Source: Microbacterium trichothecenolyticum (GTDB lineage Bacteria; Actinomycetota; Actinomycetes; Actinomycetales; Microbacteriaceae). Taken from it: a stretch of DNA of 64,000 nucleotides. Shown here piece after piece: positions 52,716-63,182 of the stretch. Each line of letters begins with the position of its first letter. The stretch's first letter is position 1. The notes under the pieces are model-generated. The model worked only from the letters and a program-made list of their open reading frames with translations, was not told the DNA's origin and searched no databases. The position numbers and the translations under genes were made by a program. The stretch spans positions 2,790,001 through 2,854,000 of the forward strand of contig NZ_JAUTBF010000001.1 of assembly GCF_030818955.1 (NCBI RefSeq). The letters run 5' to 3'.

Positions 52716-53504
52716 ATGATCGATCTGTCCGGGAAGACCGCGCTCGTGACCGGAGGATCCCGCGGGATCGGGCGGGCCGTCTCGATGCGCCTCGCGGAGG
52801 CCGGCGCCTCGGTCGTGATCCTCGACCGTTCCGACTGGTCGCTGCCCGAGGACCGCTCGTGCTCGGCGGCGATCCGCGCCCGAGGCGGGCGCGCGGAGTC
52901 CCGAGAGCTCGACGTCGCGGACTCGGCCCAGGTCGACGCCGTGATCGGGGCCCTCGCCGCCGAACGTCCGATCGACATCCTCGTGAACAACGCCGGTGTG
53001 CTGCACTCCGGCACCACGACCGAGACGACCGACGAGGTCTGGCGTCACCAGTTCGCGGTGAACGTCGACGGCACCTTCTTCTGCACACGAGCGGTGATCC
53101 GCACGATGCTGGCCGCGGACCGCGGCGGGAAGATCGTGAACATCTCCTCCATCAGCGGGCTGCGGGCGAACCCGGGCTTCGCCGCCTACTGCGCGAGCAA
53201 GGCCGCGATCGTGAACTTCACCCGTCAGGCGGGTATCGATTACGCCGCTCAGGGCATCAACGTCAACGGCGTCGCTCCGGGGTTCGTCGAGACCGACATG
53301 ACCTCGATCTACGGACCCGACATCCGCGCGGCGCTGGAGGGGCAGACACCGAACGGGCGCTGGGCGACGCCGGAGCAGATCGCGGACTCCGTGCTCTTCC
53401 TCGCGTCACCGCTCGCCGACCACATCTGCGGCGAGGTCCTCGCCGTCGACGGCGGGTGGCTCGTCGGGACCCCCGTCGTCGTGCCGACCGCGTCCGTCTC
53501 CTGA
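52716..53504 (+). CDS. Short-chain dehydrogenase/reductase
   Basis: A 262-aa classical SDR: NAD(P) motif TGGSRGIGR, Asp after beta2 (VVILDRSDWS) favouring NAD, NNAGV, catalytic Ser in NISSISG and YCASK. It probably oxidises an alcohol or reduces a carbonyl of the imported compound. ATG 52716 has GGAGG twelve bases upstream. Confidence 0.88.
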   Translation: MIDLSGKTALVTGGSRGIGRAVSMRLAEAGASVVILDRSDWSLPEDRSCSAAIRARGGRAESRELDVADSAQVDAVIGALAAERPIDILVNNAGVLHSGTTTETTDEVWRHQFAVNVDGTFFCTRAVIRTMLAADRGGKIVNISSISGLRANPGFAAYCASKAAIVNFTRQAGIDYAAQGINVNGVAPGFVETDMTSIYGPDIRAALEGQTPNGRWATPEQIADSVLFLASPLADHICGEVLAVDGGWLVGTPVVVPTASVS

Positions 53505-53558
53505 CGATCACGACATCGTCGGGCTCCTTCCCTCTCCACCCGTCACGAAGGGATTCCC

Positions 53559-55052
53559 ATGACATCGACAGACTCGACAACCACCGCACCGGCCGACGGC
53601 GGCACCGCTCACGCCTCCGCCGGGCGGCCACGATTGACCGCGGACGAGTACGCGTGGCTTTCCGCCACGCAGATCGCGGCGCGGATCGCCGACGGCGAGC
53701 TGACCGCGGTCGAGGTCGCCGAAGCCGCCTGCGCGCGCATCGAGCAGATCAATCCGGCCCTGAACGCCTATGTCTTCTTCGACCGTGCGCAGGTGCTGCG
53801 CGACGCCGCGGACCTGGACGCGAAGCAGGCCTCCGGCGCCCCGCTCGGACCGCTGCACGGAGTGCCGTTCGCCATCAAGTCGCTCACCTCGGTGGCGGGC
53901 CTTCCCGCCACGCACGCCATGAAGCCCTTCGCCCACGAGATCGCCGAGCGCGACGCCGTGGTGGTCACGCGGCTCAAGGACGCCGGCGGCCTCTTCACCG
54001 GACTCACCAACGCGCCCGAGGCGGGATACTACGGCGGCACGGACGGGCACCTGTACGGTCCCACGCACAACCCGTGGAAGAGCGGGCACACGGCGGGAGG
54101 CTCGTCCGGAGGGTCGGCCGCCGCCGTCGCCGCCGGCATGGTCCCCCTCGCGGAGGGCGCCGACGGAGCGGGATCGGTCCGGATCCCCGCGGCCATGTGC
54201 GGCGTCGTCGGGCTGAAGCCCTCGCTCGGGCGGATTCCGCACTCGCTGCTCCCCGCGAGCTACGAGACGTGGGTGTTCCACGGACCCCTCACGCGCACCG
54301 TCGCCGACGCCGCGCTCATGTACGACGTCATGGCGGGCTTCGACCCGTCCGACCCTCTGAGCCTGCCGGCGGAACCCACTCCCCGTGCGGATGCCGCGAC
54401 GTCTGTCGCCGGGTGGCGGGTCGCATACTCGCCCGACCTCCACGTCGGGTACGTCGACCCGGAGGTGGCGCGCATCTGCCGCGAGGCGGTCGCCGCGTTC
54501 GAGGAGCTCGGCGCGACCGTCACCGAGGCGACTCCGGACTGGGGACAGCCGGAGCAGGCGATGTGGGAGGGCATCTGGGTGCCCGGCTTCGCCTCCGACT
54601 ACGACGTGTTCCCGGACTGGCGTGCCATGAGCGGGCAGGTCGATGACCGCCTGATCGAGATCCACGAACAGGGCGCGGCGCTGACGGCCGTCGAGATCAG
54701 TCGCGCACAGGTGTTCCGCTCGAAGATGTACGCCACCTTCACGGAGTTCATGCGCGAGTACGACCTGCTCGTCTCTCCCACGCTGGCGTCGGCGGCGTTC
54801 CCGCTCTCGCAGTTCGCGCCGTCGTGGCTCCAGGACGCGCCCCTGCGGAGCCAGCTGCTGGGGTGGCTGCTCACCTACCCGTACAACATGCTCACCTCGC
54901 CCGCCATCACCGTCCCGGCGGGCTTCACACAGGACGGCCGTCCCGTGGGCCTGCAGATCGCGGCGCGGCATCGGGCCGACGGCGACGCCCTCGCGGCCGC
55001 CGCCGCCTTCGAGTCCGTCCGCCCCTGGTCCGCCGCACGCCCGGCGCTGTGA
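53559..55052 (+). CDS. Amidase-signature hydrolase 2
   Basis: A 497-aa amidase: Lys in VPFAIKSLTSVAGLPATHAM, cis-Ser in TAGGSSGGSAAAVAAG, nucleophile in EGADGAGSVRIPAAMCGVVG. The N-terminus has a Ser/Thr-rich unstructured stretch. Only distantly like amidase 1, so not a recent duplicate; two different amides or two steps are possible. Confidence 0.87.
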   Translation: MTSTDSTTTAPADGGTAHASAGRPRLTADEYAWLSATQIAARIADGELTAVEVAEAACARIEQINPALNAYVFFDRAQVLRDAADLDAKQASGAPLGPLHGVPFAIKSLTSVAGLPATHAMKPFAHEIAERDAVVVTRLKDAGGLFTGLTNAPEAGYYGGTDGHLYGPTHNPWKSGHTAGGSSGGSAAAVAAGMVPLAEGADGAGSVRIPAAMCGVVGLKPSLGRIPHSLLPASYETWVFHGPLTRTVADAALMYDVMAGFDPSDPLSLPAEPTPRADAATSVAGWRVAYSPDLHVGYVDPEVARICREAVAAFEELGATVTEATPDWGQPEQAMWEGIWVPGFASDYDVFPDWRAMSGQVDDRLIEIHEQGAALTAVEISRAQVFRSKMYATFTEFMREYDLLVSPTLASAAFPLSQFAPSWLQDAPLRSQLLGWLLTYPYNMLTSPAITVPAGFTQDGRPVGLQIAARHRADGDALAAAAAFESVRPWSAARPAL

Positions 55053-55083
55053 CCCCCTCCCCGACCGAGAACGGAACGCCCTC

Positions 55084-56250
55084 ATGAACACCTCCGTCGA
55101 CGCGACAGACACCTCCACCGACCTGAGCACGCGGATCGACTTCCTCTACCTGTCCGAGCCCGACATGGTCGCGGCCGGGGTGACCGACATGGCCGCGTGC
55201 GTCGACACGATGGAACGGATGTTCCGCGTGCTCGGCGCCGGCGACTACCGGATGGCCGGCAAGAACGCCGACTCCCACGGTGCGATGGTCACGTTCCCCG
55301 ACGCCCCGCTGTTCCCCCGGATGCCGCGCAACGCCGAGGACCGGCGGTTCATGGCGATGCCGGCCTACCTCGGCGGCGACTTCCACGCCGCGGGGGTGAA
55401 GTGGTACGGGTCCAACGTCGAGAACAAGAAGGCGGGCCTGCCGCGCTCCATCCACCTCTTCGTGCTGAACGACGTCGAGACCGGCGCCCCCGTGGCGCTC
55501 ATGTCGGCGAACCTGCTCAGCGCGATGCGGACGGGCGCGATCCCCGGTGTCGGTGCGCGACAGTTCGCCCGCGAGGACTCCCGCGTCGTCGGCATCGTCG
55601 GCCCCGGGGTGATGGCCCGCACCGCCCTGCAGTCCTTCATCGTGGCGCGCCCCGGCATCGAGCTCGTCAAGGTCAAGGGCCGCGGGGCCCGCGGCGAGCA
55701 GGCGTTCCGGGAGTGGGCGGAGCGCGAGTTCCCCGGTCTGCGGGTGGAGATCGTGGCGACCAACGAGGACGCCGTCCGCGACGCCGACATCGTCACCTAC
55801 TGCACGACCAGCGGCGGCACCCCCGAGAACTACCCGGAGCTGCGGCGGGAGTGGGTCGCCCCCGGTGCGTATCTCGCCATGCCGTCCTCGGTGAGGCTGG
55901 ACGAGGCGCTGCTCGCTCCCGACGTCCGCACGGTGGTCGACAACACGGGGCTGTACGAGGCGTGGGCCGACGAGTTCCCCTATCCCACGTATGCGTCCAT
56001 CCCGATCGTCGGATGCCACTTCACCGATCTGATCCACGAGGGCCGCATGGCACCCGAGGAGATGGAGGACATCGGGAAGATCCTCGCGTCGGGCCAGGGC
56101 GGACGCCGCAGCGACGAGGAGATCGTGCTCTTCTCGATCGGGGGCATGCCCGTGGAAGACGTGGCGTGGGCGACGCAGGTGCTCGCGAACGCGCGGGACC
56201 GGGGGATCGGCACCCCCCTCAACCTGTGGGACGTCCCGGTGCTCGCGTGA
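55084..56250 (+). CDS. Ornithine-cyclodeaminase/mu-crystallin family protein
   Basis: A 388-aa protein with an N-terminal substrate domain (KNADSHGAMVTFPDAP, FMAMPAYLGGDFHAAGVKWY, LMSANLLSAMRTGAIPGVGA) and a Rossmann NAD(P) domain (VVGIVGPGVMARTALQSFIV). Relatives in soil actinobacteria are sometimes labelled tyramine oxidase subunit B, but the fold suggests imine/amino acid reduction or deamination. It overlaps the next gene (GTGA), so the two products probably work together. Confidence 0.8.
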   Translation: MNTSVDATDTSTDLSTRIDFLYLSEPDMVAAGVTDMAACVDTMERMFRVLGAGDYRMAGKNADSHGAMVTFPDAPLFPRMPRNAEDRRFMAMPAYLGGDFHAAGVKWYGSNVENKKAGLPRSIHLFVLNDVETGAPVALMSANLLSAMRTGAIPGVGARQFAREDSRVVGIVGPGVMARTALQSFIVARPGIELVKVKGRGARGEQAFREWAEREFPGLRVEIVATNEDAVRDADIVTYCTTSGGTPENYPELRREWVAPGAYLAMPSSVRLDEALLAPDVRTVVDNTGLYEAWADEFPYPTYASIPIVGCHFTDLIHEGRMAPEEMEDIGKILASGQGGRRSDEEIVLFSIGGMPVEDVAWATQVLANARDRGIGTPLNLWDVPVLA

Positions 56251-57407
56251 CCGCCGACCTCATCCGGACCGCCGACGTGGTCGTCGTCGGCGCGGGGACC
56301 GTCGGCGCGATGGCCCTGTGGCACCTCAGCCGGGAGACGGGGACGCGCATAGTCGGGATCGAGCAGTACGGTCGCGCGCACGGGCGCGGCTCGTTCGCGG
56401 GCGAGTCCCGGCTGTTCCGCGTCGCGTACAAGGAGGGGGACGTCTACGTGCCCCTCCTCCGCGAGGCCCGCCGGCTCTGGCACGAGCTGCAGGACGAGGC
56501 CGACCGATCCCTCTTCCTCCCGGTGGGGGCGCTCAGCATCGGCGCGCCGGATCAGCCGGAGATGCAGGCCACCCTCGCGACGATCGCGAGCCACGACCTC
56601 CCGCACCGCGTCCTCGACCAGCACGATCTTCGCGAGGCCTTCCCGCCGCACGCCCCGCGCGAGAGCGACATCGGGATCCTCGACACGCAGGGAGGCGGTC
56701 TGCGTCCGGAGGCGTCCGTCCTCGGAGCGCTCGACCTCGCGGAGCGGGCGGGCGTCGACATGCTGTACCACTGCCCGGTGCTCGATATCGAGGTGCAGCG
56801 CGGGGGAGTCGTCGTCCGCACGGCCCAGGGAGCGATCTCCGCCGGCGTCGTCGTGATCGCGGCCGGCTCATGGGCCTCCGAGCTCGTTCCCGCGCTGGCG
56901 GAGCTGGTGAGCGTGCGCCAGCTGGCCCTGACGTGGTTCATGCCGCGGGACATCCGCGCCTACGAGCCGGAACGCTTCCCCGTCTTCATGCGCGACATCG
57001 GCGCGGCGCACGTCTTCGGGGCGCCGACGCTCGACGGCTACAGCGTGAAGGTCAGTCCCGGGCACGACGGAATGGCGCAGGGGCGGCGGGTCGCCGACCT
57101 GCCGACCACCCTGTCGTCGCGGCAGCTGCGGCTGCTCGGGCTGCGGATCCGGGAGTTCTTCCCCGACATGAATCCCGAGCCCGTCCGGTTCAGCTCGCAT
57201 CACGACGCCTACACGGCGGACCGGGTCCCGATCATCGACCGCAGCGCCGACGGGCGGGTGGTCACGGTCACGGGCCTGTCGGGGCACGGGTTCAAGTTCG
57301 CCCCCGTCTTCGGCCGACTGGTGCGCGATCTCGTCGTCGACGGGCGCAGCGCCGACCTGCCCCCGTCGTTCTCGCTCGCGGAGCACCTCGCCCGCCGGGC
57401 GGGCTGA
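56247..57407 (+). CDS. Sarcosine/N-methyltryptophan-oxidase-like FAD amine oxidase
   Basis: A 386-aa DAO-family flavoprotein: VVVVGAGTVGAMALWHLS (FAD fold), HGRGSFAGESRLFRVAYKEG, VIAAGSWASELV, VTVTGLSGHGFKFAPVFG at the C-terminus. In monomeric sarcosine oxidase a Cys near residue 315 binds FAD covalently; here the matching segment FSSHHDAYTADRVPII has no Cys, so FAD is probably non-covalent. Expected to oxidise a secondary or primary amine with O2. GTG overlaps the preceding stop. Confidence 0.85.
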   Translation: MTADLIRTADVVVVGAGTVGAMALWHLSRETGTRIVGIEQYGRAHGRGSFAGESRLFRVAYKEGDVYVPLLREARRLWHELQDEADRSLFLPVGALSIGAPDQPEMQATLATIASHDLPHRVLDQHDLREAFPPHAPRESDIGILDTQGGGLRPEASVLGALDLAERAGVDMLYHCPVLDIEVQRGGVVVRTAQGAISAGVVVIAAGSWASELVPALAELVSVRQLALTWFMPRDIRAYEPERFPVFMRDIGAAHVFGAPTLDGYSVKVSPGHDGMAQGRRVADLPTTLSSRQLRLLGLRIREFFPDMNPEPVRFSSHHDAYTADRVPIIDRSADGRVVTVTGLSGHGFKFAPVFGRLVRDLVVDGRSADLPPSFSLAEHLARRAG

Positions 57408-57705
57408 GGGGTGGACCGTCCGGGGCGCCCCGCGCCGCGCCGGTGCGTACGGCCCGGACGCCGGGGAGCCGCGAGGTCCTCGGCGTAGCCATCCTTCCCC
57501 GCCTCCATGCGGTCGGCGGTGGTGGTGCGTCGTCGTGTGCGCGAGGAGGACATGGGTTCGCAGCGCGGTGTTCCGCCCGGGACGGGAGAGACCGCGCCCC
57601 GCACGCCATCTCGCGCTCCAAGCTCGGGCGGATGCCGAGGCGGGGATGCCACGGCGCGGGGCACGCCGGGATGCCACAGCGTCGAGCCGGCGCGCGACCC
57701 CGGAA
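57408..57705. other. Non-coding stretch upstream of the dnaK promoter
   Basis: No gene supported. It contains GGGGCGCCCC and three GGATGCC copies within 46 bp (57630, 57644, 57669). No T-run terminator for the preceding operon is seen. Confidence 0.5.
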
Positions 57706-59718
<2,013 letters not shown>

Positions 59719-59727
59719 GCGAAGAAC

Positions 59728-60330
59728 ATGGTTGACAAGGACGACGAACAGCCCACGGGCTCGGGCGCCGGTCCTGACGAGACGGGGCCGGAGGAGAACA
59801 CCTCCGGCCCCGTGCCGTCGGGCGGGCAGCCGGATGCCGAGGAGTTCACCATCGATGACATCCTGGGCGCCGATCAGACCCCCGAGGCCGCGGCCGAAGG
59901 GGCCGGCTCCGACAAGGAAGCGTCCCTGCTGATCGACCTCAAGCGCCTGCAGGCCGAGTACGCCAACTACCGTCGGCGCACCGAGGAGCAGCGCGAGCGC
60001 GAGATCGAGCGGGCGAAGGGCGAGGCCGTGAAGGGCCTGCTGCCCGTCATGGACGACCTCGACCGCGCCGCCAAGCACGGCGACCTCGTCGAGGGCAGCC
60101 CCCTCGCCGCGATCGGCGACAAGGTGCGCGCCGTGGCGGAGCGCCTCGGCGTGGTGTCGTACGGCGCCGTCGGCGACGTGTTCGACCCGCAGCAGCACGA
60201 GGCGATCTTCCAGGCCCCGACTCCGGGCGTGACCGAGACGACGATCCTCGAGGTCGTCGAGGTCGGCTACCGCCTCGGCTCGGTCGAGCTGCGACCCGCG
60301 AAGGTCGTCGTCGCCGTGCCGGCCGAATAG
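59728..60330 (+). CDS. grpE: Nucleotide exchange factor GrpE
   Basis: A 200-aa DnaK co-chaperone: acidic disordered N-terminus (about 1-65), long coiled coil LLIDLKRLQAEYANYRRRTE, then beta domain VGDVFDPQQHEAIFQAPTPG and VEVGYRLGSVELRPAKVVVA. Second gene of the dnaK operon. Confidence 0.95.
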   Translation: MVDKDDEQPTGSGAGPDETGPEENTSGPVPSGGQPDAEEFTIDDILGADQTPEAAAEGAGSDKEASLLIDLKRLQAEYANYRRRTEEQREREIERAKGEAVKGLLPVMDDLDRAAKHGDLVEGSPLAAIGDKVRAVAERLGVVSYGAVGDVFDPQQHEAIFQAPTPGVTETTILEVVEVGYRLGSVELRPAKVVVAVPAE

Positions 60331-60338
60331 GAGGACAC

Positions 60339-61322
60339 ATGGCGAGTCAGGACTGGTTCGACAAGGACTTCTACAAGGTCCTCGGTGTCGACAAGAGCGT
60401 CAGTGCGGCCGATCTGAAGAAGACGTACCGCAAGCTCGCGCGTCAGTACCACCCCGACTCGAACCCGGGCGACGCCAAGGCGGAGGCCACGTTCAAGGAG
60501 ATCAGCGAGGCCTACTCGGTGCTCAACGACCCCGAGCAGCGCGAGGAGTACGACCAGATCCGGGCCATGGGCTCGGGGGCGCGCTTCTCGGCTCCGGGGG
60601 CCGGTGCCGGTGGCGGGTTCGACGATGTCTTCAGCCGATTCGGGCAGGGGCGCGGTCAGCCCCAGGGCGGCTTCGAGGATATCTTCTCGATGTTCGACCA
60701 GCAGGGCGGCGGGGGCTTCGGATCCGGCCGGTTCGGTCAGACCACGGGCGGGTTCCGCGGCTTCGGCGGCCCCCAGCGGGGTGCCGACGTCACCGCCCGG
60801 ACGACGATCGACTTCGTCACCGCGGCCAAGGGCGAGACCATCACCTTGCAGGGCGAAGACGGCGTGCCGTTCAAGGTGAAGATCCCGGCGGGCGTCTCCG
60901 ACGGGCAGAAGATCCGTCTGCGCGGTCGCGGGCGGCCCTCGCCCGACGGCGGTGAGAACGGCGACATCGTCGTGACCGTCGCGGTCCGCCCGCACCCCGT
61001 GTTCACGCGTGACGGTCTCAACCTGCGCGTGACGGTCCCCGTCACCTTCACCGAGGCCGCCCTCGGCGCGACCATCGAGGTGCCCACGCTCGGCGGCGAC
61101 CCGGTGCGACTGCGTGTCGCTCCCGGCACCCCGTCGGGACGGGTCCTGCGTGTCAAGGGGCGCGGCATCCAGTCGTCCAAGGGCTCCGGCGACCTGCTCG
61201 CCGAAGTCCAGGTCGCGGTGCCGGCGCACCTCGACGACGCCGCCCGCGAGGCCCTCGAGCGCTTCCACGAGCTCGAACCCAAAGAGAACCCCCGCGCCGA
61301 CCTGATGGCCAAGGCGCGGTAA
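60339..61322 (+). CDS. dnaJ: DnaJ-family chaperone without zinc-finger domain
   Basis: A 327-aa type II J-protein. J domain 1-75 with YHPDSNPGD (HPD motif), Gly/Phe-rich region about 85-145 (GQGRGQPQGGFEDIF), then directly the C-terminal peptide-binding domains (VTARTTIDFVTAAKGETITL; IPAGVSDGQKIRLRGRGRPS). The four CxxCxGxG repeats are absent, so it does not bind zinc. It keeps the operon place of full-length DnaJ. Confidence 0.93.
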   Translation: MASQDWFDKDFYKVLGVDKSVSAADLKKTYRKLARQYHPDSNPGDAKAEATFKEISEAYSVLNDPEQREEYDQIRAMGSGARFSAPGAGAGGGFDDVFSRFGQGRGQPQGGFEDIFSMFDQQGGGGFGSGRFGQTTGGFRGFGGPQRGADVTARTTIDFVTAAKGETITLQGEDGVPFKVKIPAGVSDGQKIRLRGRGRPSPDGGENGDIVVTVAVRPHPVFTRDGLNLRVTVPVTFTEAALGATIEVPTLGGDPVRLRVAPGTPSGRVLRVKGRGIQSSKGSGDLLAEVQVAVPAHLDDAAREALERFHELEPKENPRADLMAKAR

Positions 61323-61336
61323 CACCACACGAGGCC

Positions 61337-61375
61337 GGGGTCTCGGCATCCGGAATCAGGATGCCGGGACCCCGA
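61337..61375 (+). terminator. Hairpin between dnaJ and hspR
   Basis: CGGGGTCTCGGCATCC (61337-61352) pairs with GGATGCCGGGACCCCG (61360-61375), one mismatch in 16, 7-nt loop. It would reduce read-through into hspR, setting chaperone:repressor ratio. Confidence 0.75.
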
Positions 61376-61399
61376 TCGACACGACGGAGAGGAGCGGAC

Positions 61400-61838
61400 G
61401 TGTCCGGAAGAGAACTCGACGAAGACGCACCGATCTTCGCCATCGCCGCCGCGGGCCGAGCTGTCGAACATGCACCCGCAGACGCTGCGGCAGTACGACC
61501 GGCTCGGACTCGTCGTGCCCGCACGCACCCAGGGCGGGTCGAGGCGCTACTCGAGCCGCCATGTGCAGCAGCTGCGGGAGGTCGCCCGCCTGTCGGGCGA
61601 GGGTATGAGTCTGCCGGCGATCGCGAGGTTGCTCACCCTCGAACAGCAGGTGCACGACCTGGCGCGGCGGGTGAACGACCTCGAGCGCCAGCTCGTCGCC
61701 GAACGTCAGTCGCGCCCGGGAGCGCGCGTGTTCGCGGCCGGGGCGACGGGTTCGGTGGTGACGCTCCGCCACGGCGCGCGCGTGCGCCGCGCCACCGACA
61801 TCGTGCTGTGGCGTCCGCGCGACGTGCACGGCGACTGA
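61400..61838 (+). CDS. hspR: Heat-shock repressor HspR (one-base frameshift at 61453-61455)
   Basis: MerR-like repressor of the dnaK operon. GTG 61400 (RBS GAGAGGAG) gives SGRELDEDAPIFAIAAA; dropping one G from GGG restores AAELSNMHPQTLRQYDRLGL, then VVPARTQGGSRRYSSRHVQQ, a coiled-coil dimer helix and a basic C-terminus. Corrected length 145 aa. Without correction a 122-aa fragment from ATG 61470, lacking the first DNA-binding helix, would be called. Binds HAIR sites at 57706-57779 with DnaK as co-repressor. Confidence 0.9.
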
Positions 61839-61866
61839 CGTCCGGCTCTCGCCCGGCATCTGCGCC

Positions 61867-61949
61867 GCGCGACGAGAACAGGCCGCGCGACGAGAACAGG
61901 CCGACTCTGCTCGAATCGGCCTGTTCTGCGCACACAGCCTGTTCTCGTG
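61867..61949. repeat. Tandem 18-bp repeat plus nested AACAGG/CCTGTT stems
   Basis: GCGCGACGAGAACAGGCC occurs twice head-to-tail (61867-61884, 61885-61902). Their complements follow: AGAACAGGCCGA (61893-61904) pairs with TCGGCCTGTTCT (61916-61927), and ACGAGAACAGGC (61872-61883) with GCCTGTTCTCGT (61938-61949), giving two nested 12-bp perfect stems between the convergent hspR and oxidoreductase genes. Confidence 0.85.
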
Positions 61950-62000
61950 ACGCGGCGAGCCGCGCGAGGCGACGGCTCAGGCGCATCGCGAAGCGCCGGC

Positions 62001-63182
62001 TCAGGCTCCCGCGACGTCGACCCATCGCGACTCCGCCGCCGCGCTGACCTCGACCGCGTCGAGCACCCGTTGCACGGAGAGCCCTTCGGCGAACGACGGC
62101 GACGGGTCGCGCTCTTCGGCGATGTCGGAGACGAGGTCGACGATCTGATGCGTGAAGGCGTGCTCGTAGCCGAGACCGTGACCGGTGGGCCACCAGGCAC
62201 CGGCGTACGGGTGCTCGGGTTCCGTCGTGAGGATGCGGCGGAAACCCTGCCGATCGGCGGCCTGGGTGGCGTCGTAGACCTCGAGTTCGTTCTGCCGTTC
62301 GAAGTCGAATGCCAGGGCTCCCCGATCGCCCGAGATCTCCAGGCGCAGCGCGTTCTTGCGTCCGGTGGCGAAGCGGCTGGCTTCGAAAGCCCCGATCGCG
62401 CCGCTGTCGTAGCGGGTTGTGAACCAGGCGGCGTCGTCGACCGTCACCCGGCCCGTACCGCCTTCGTCGGCGCCGGCCGACGCCCCGAGTCCGCGGCCGC
62501 CGGCGAGAGGTCGCTCGCTGACGAACGTCTCAACGGTGCCCGACACCCGCCGCACCGACAGACCGGTGACGTACGAGGCGAGGTCGATCACGTGCGCGCC
62601 GATGTCGCCGAGTGCTCCCGATCCCGCCGACGCGCGGTCCAGCCGCCAGGTCATGGGGCTTCCCGGGTCGCTCAGCCAGTCCTGCAGGTACTGCCCGCGC
62701 ACCTCGCGGATCTGCCCGAGAGCCCCCTGGGCGACCAGTCGACGCGCGAAGGCGATCGCGGGAACACGGCGGTAGGTGAACCCCACCATCGACCGGATGC
62801 CACGGGCACGGGCCCGTTCGGCCGCCACGGCCATCGCCTCGGCCTCGGCCAGGGTGTTGGCGAGGGGCTTCTCGCACAGCACGTGTTTGCCGGCCTCGAG
62901 GGCGGCGATCGCGATCTCGGCGTGCGAGTCGCCCGGGGTGCCGATGTCGATCAGGTCGATGTCGTCGCGTTCGATGGCCGCGCGCCATTCGTTTCCCGAC
63001 TCGTCCCACCCCCAGCGCTCGGCCGCGGCGGCGGCCGCATCTGCGCGGCGGCCCACGAGCAGCGCCATACGCGGAGTGACGGGCAGGTCGAAGAACCTCG
63101 GGGCGACCCGGTAGGCCTGGGAATGCGCGGCGCCCATGAAGCCGTGGCCGATCATGGCGATGTTCAGGGTGGGGGAGGTCAT
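62001..63182 (-). CDS. Gfo/Idh/MocA-family NAD(P)-dependent oxidoreductase
   Basis: A 393-aa sugar/inositol-type dehydrogenase: Rossmann start IAMIGHGFMGAAHSQAYR, GTPGDSHAEIAIAALEAGKH, VLCEKPLANTLAEAEAM with the catalytic Lys in EKP, and GALGDIGAHVIDLASYV. ATG 63182 has AAGGAG nine bases upstream and overlaps the stop of the GH127 gene, so both belong to a plant-sugar utilisation operon. Confidence 0.9.
   Translation of the reverse strand: MTSPTLNIAMIGHGFMGAAHSQAYRVAPRFFDLPVTPRMALLVGRRADAAAAAAERWGWDESGNEWRAAIERDDIDLIDIGTPGDSHAEIAIAALEAGKHVLCEKPLANTLAEAEAMAVAAERARARGIRSMVGFTYRRVPAIAFARRLVAQGALGQIREVRGQYLQDWLSDPGSPMTWRLDRASAGSGALGDIGAHVIDLASYVTGLSVRRVSGTVETFVSERPLAGGRGLGASAGADEGGTGRVTVDDAAWFTTRYDSGAIGAFEASRFATGRKNALRLEISGDRGALAFDFERQNELEVYDATQAADRQGFRRILTTEPEHPYAGAWWPTGHGLGYEHAFTHQIVDLVSDIAEERDPSPSFAEGLSVQRVLDAVEVSAAAESRWVDVAGA

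Noticed and set aside
55197..57407. 736-residue plus-strand frame apparently fused to the amine oxidase
   Set aside because: The first 350 residues are the wrong frame of the cyclodeaminase-like gene; the oxidase starts at GTG 56247.
44274..57407. Genomic island acquired by recent transfer
   Set aside because: Composition and GGATGCC frequency match the flanks; no integrase, tRNA junction, IS or attachment repeats at the ends.
57408..57700. Small frames upstream of dnaK on both strands
   Set aside because: No ribosome site, no recognisable product, and composition typical of spurious frames in high-G+C DNA.
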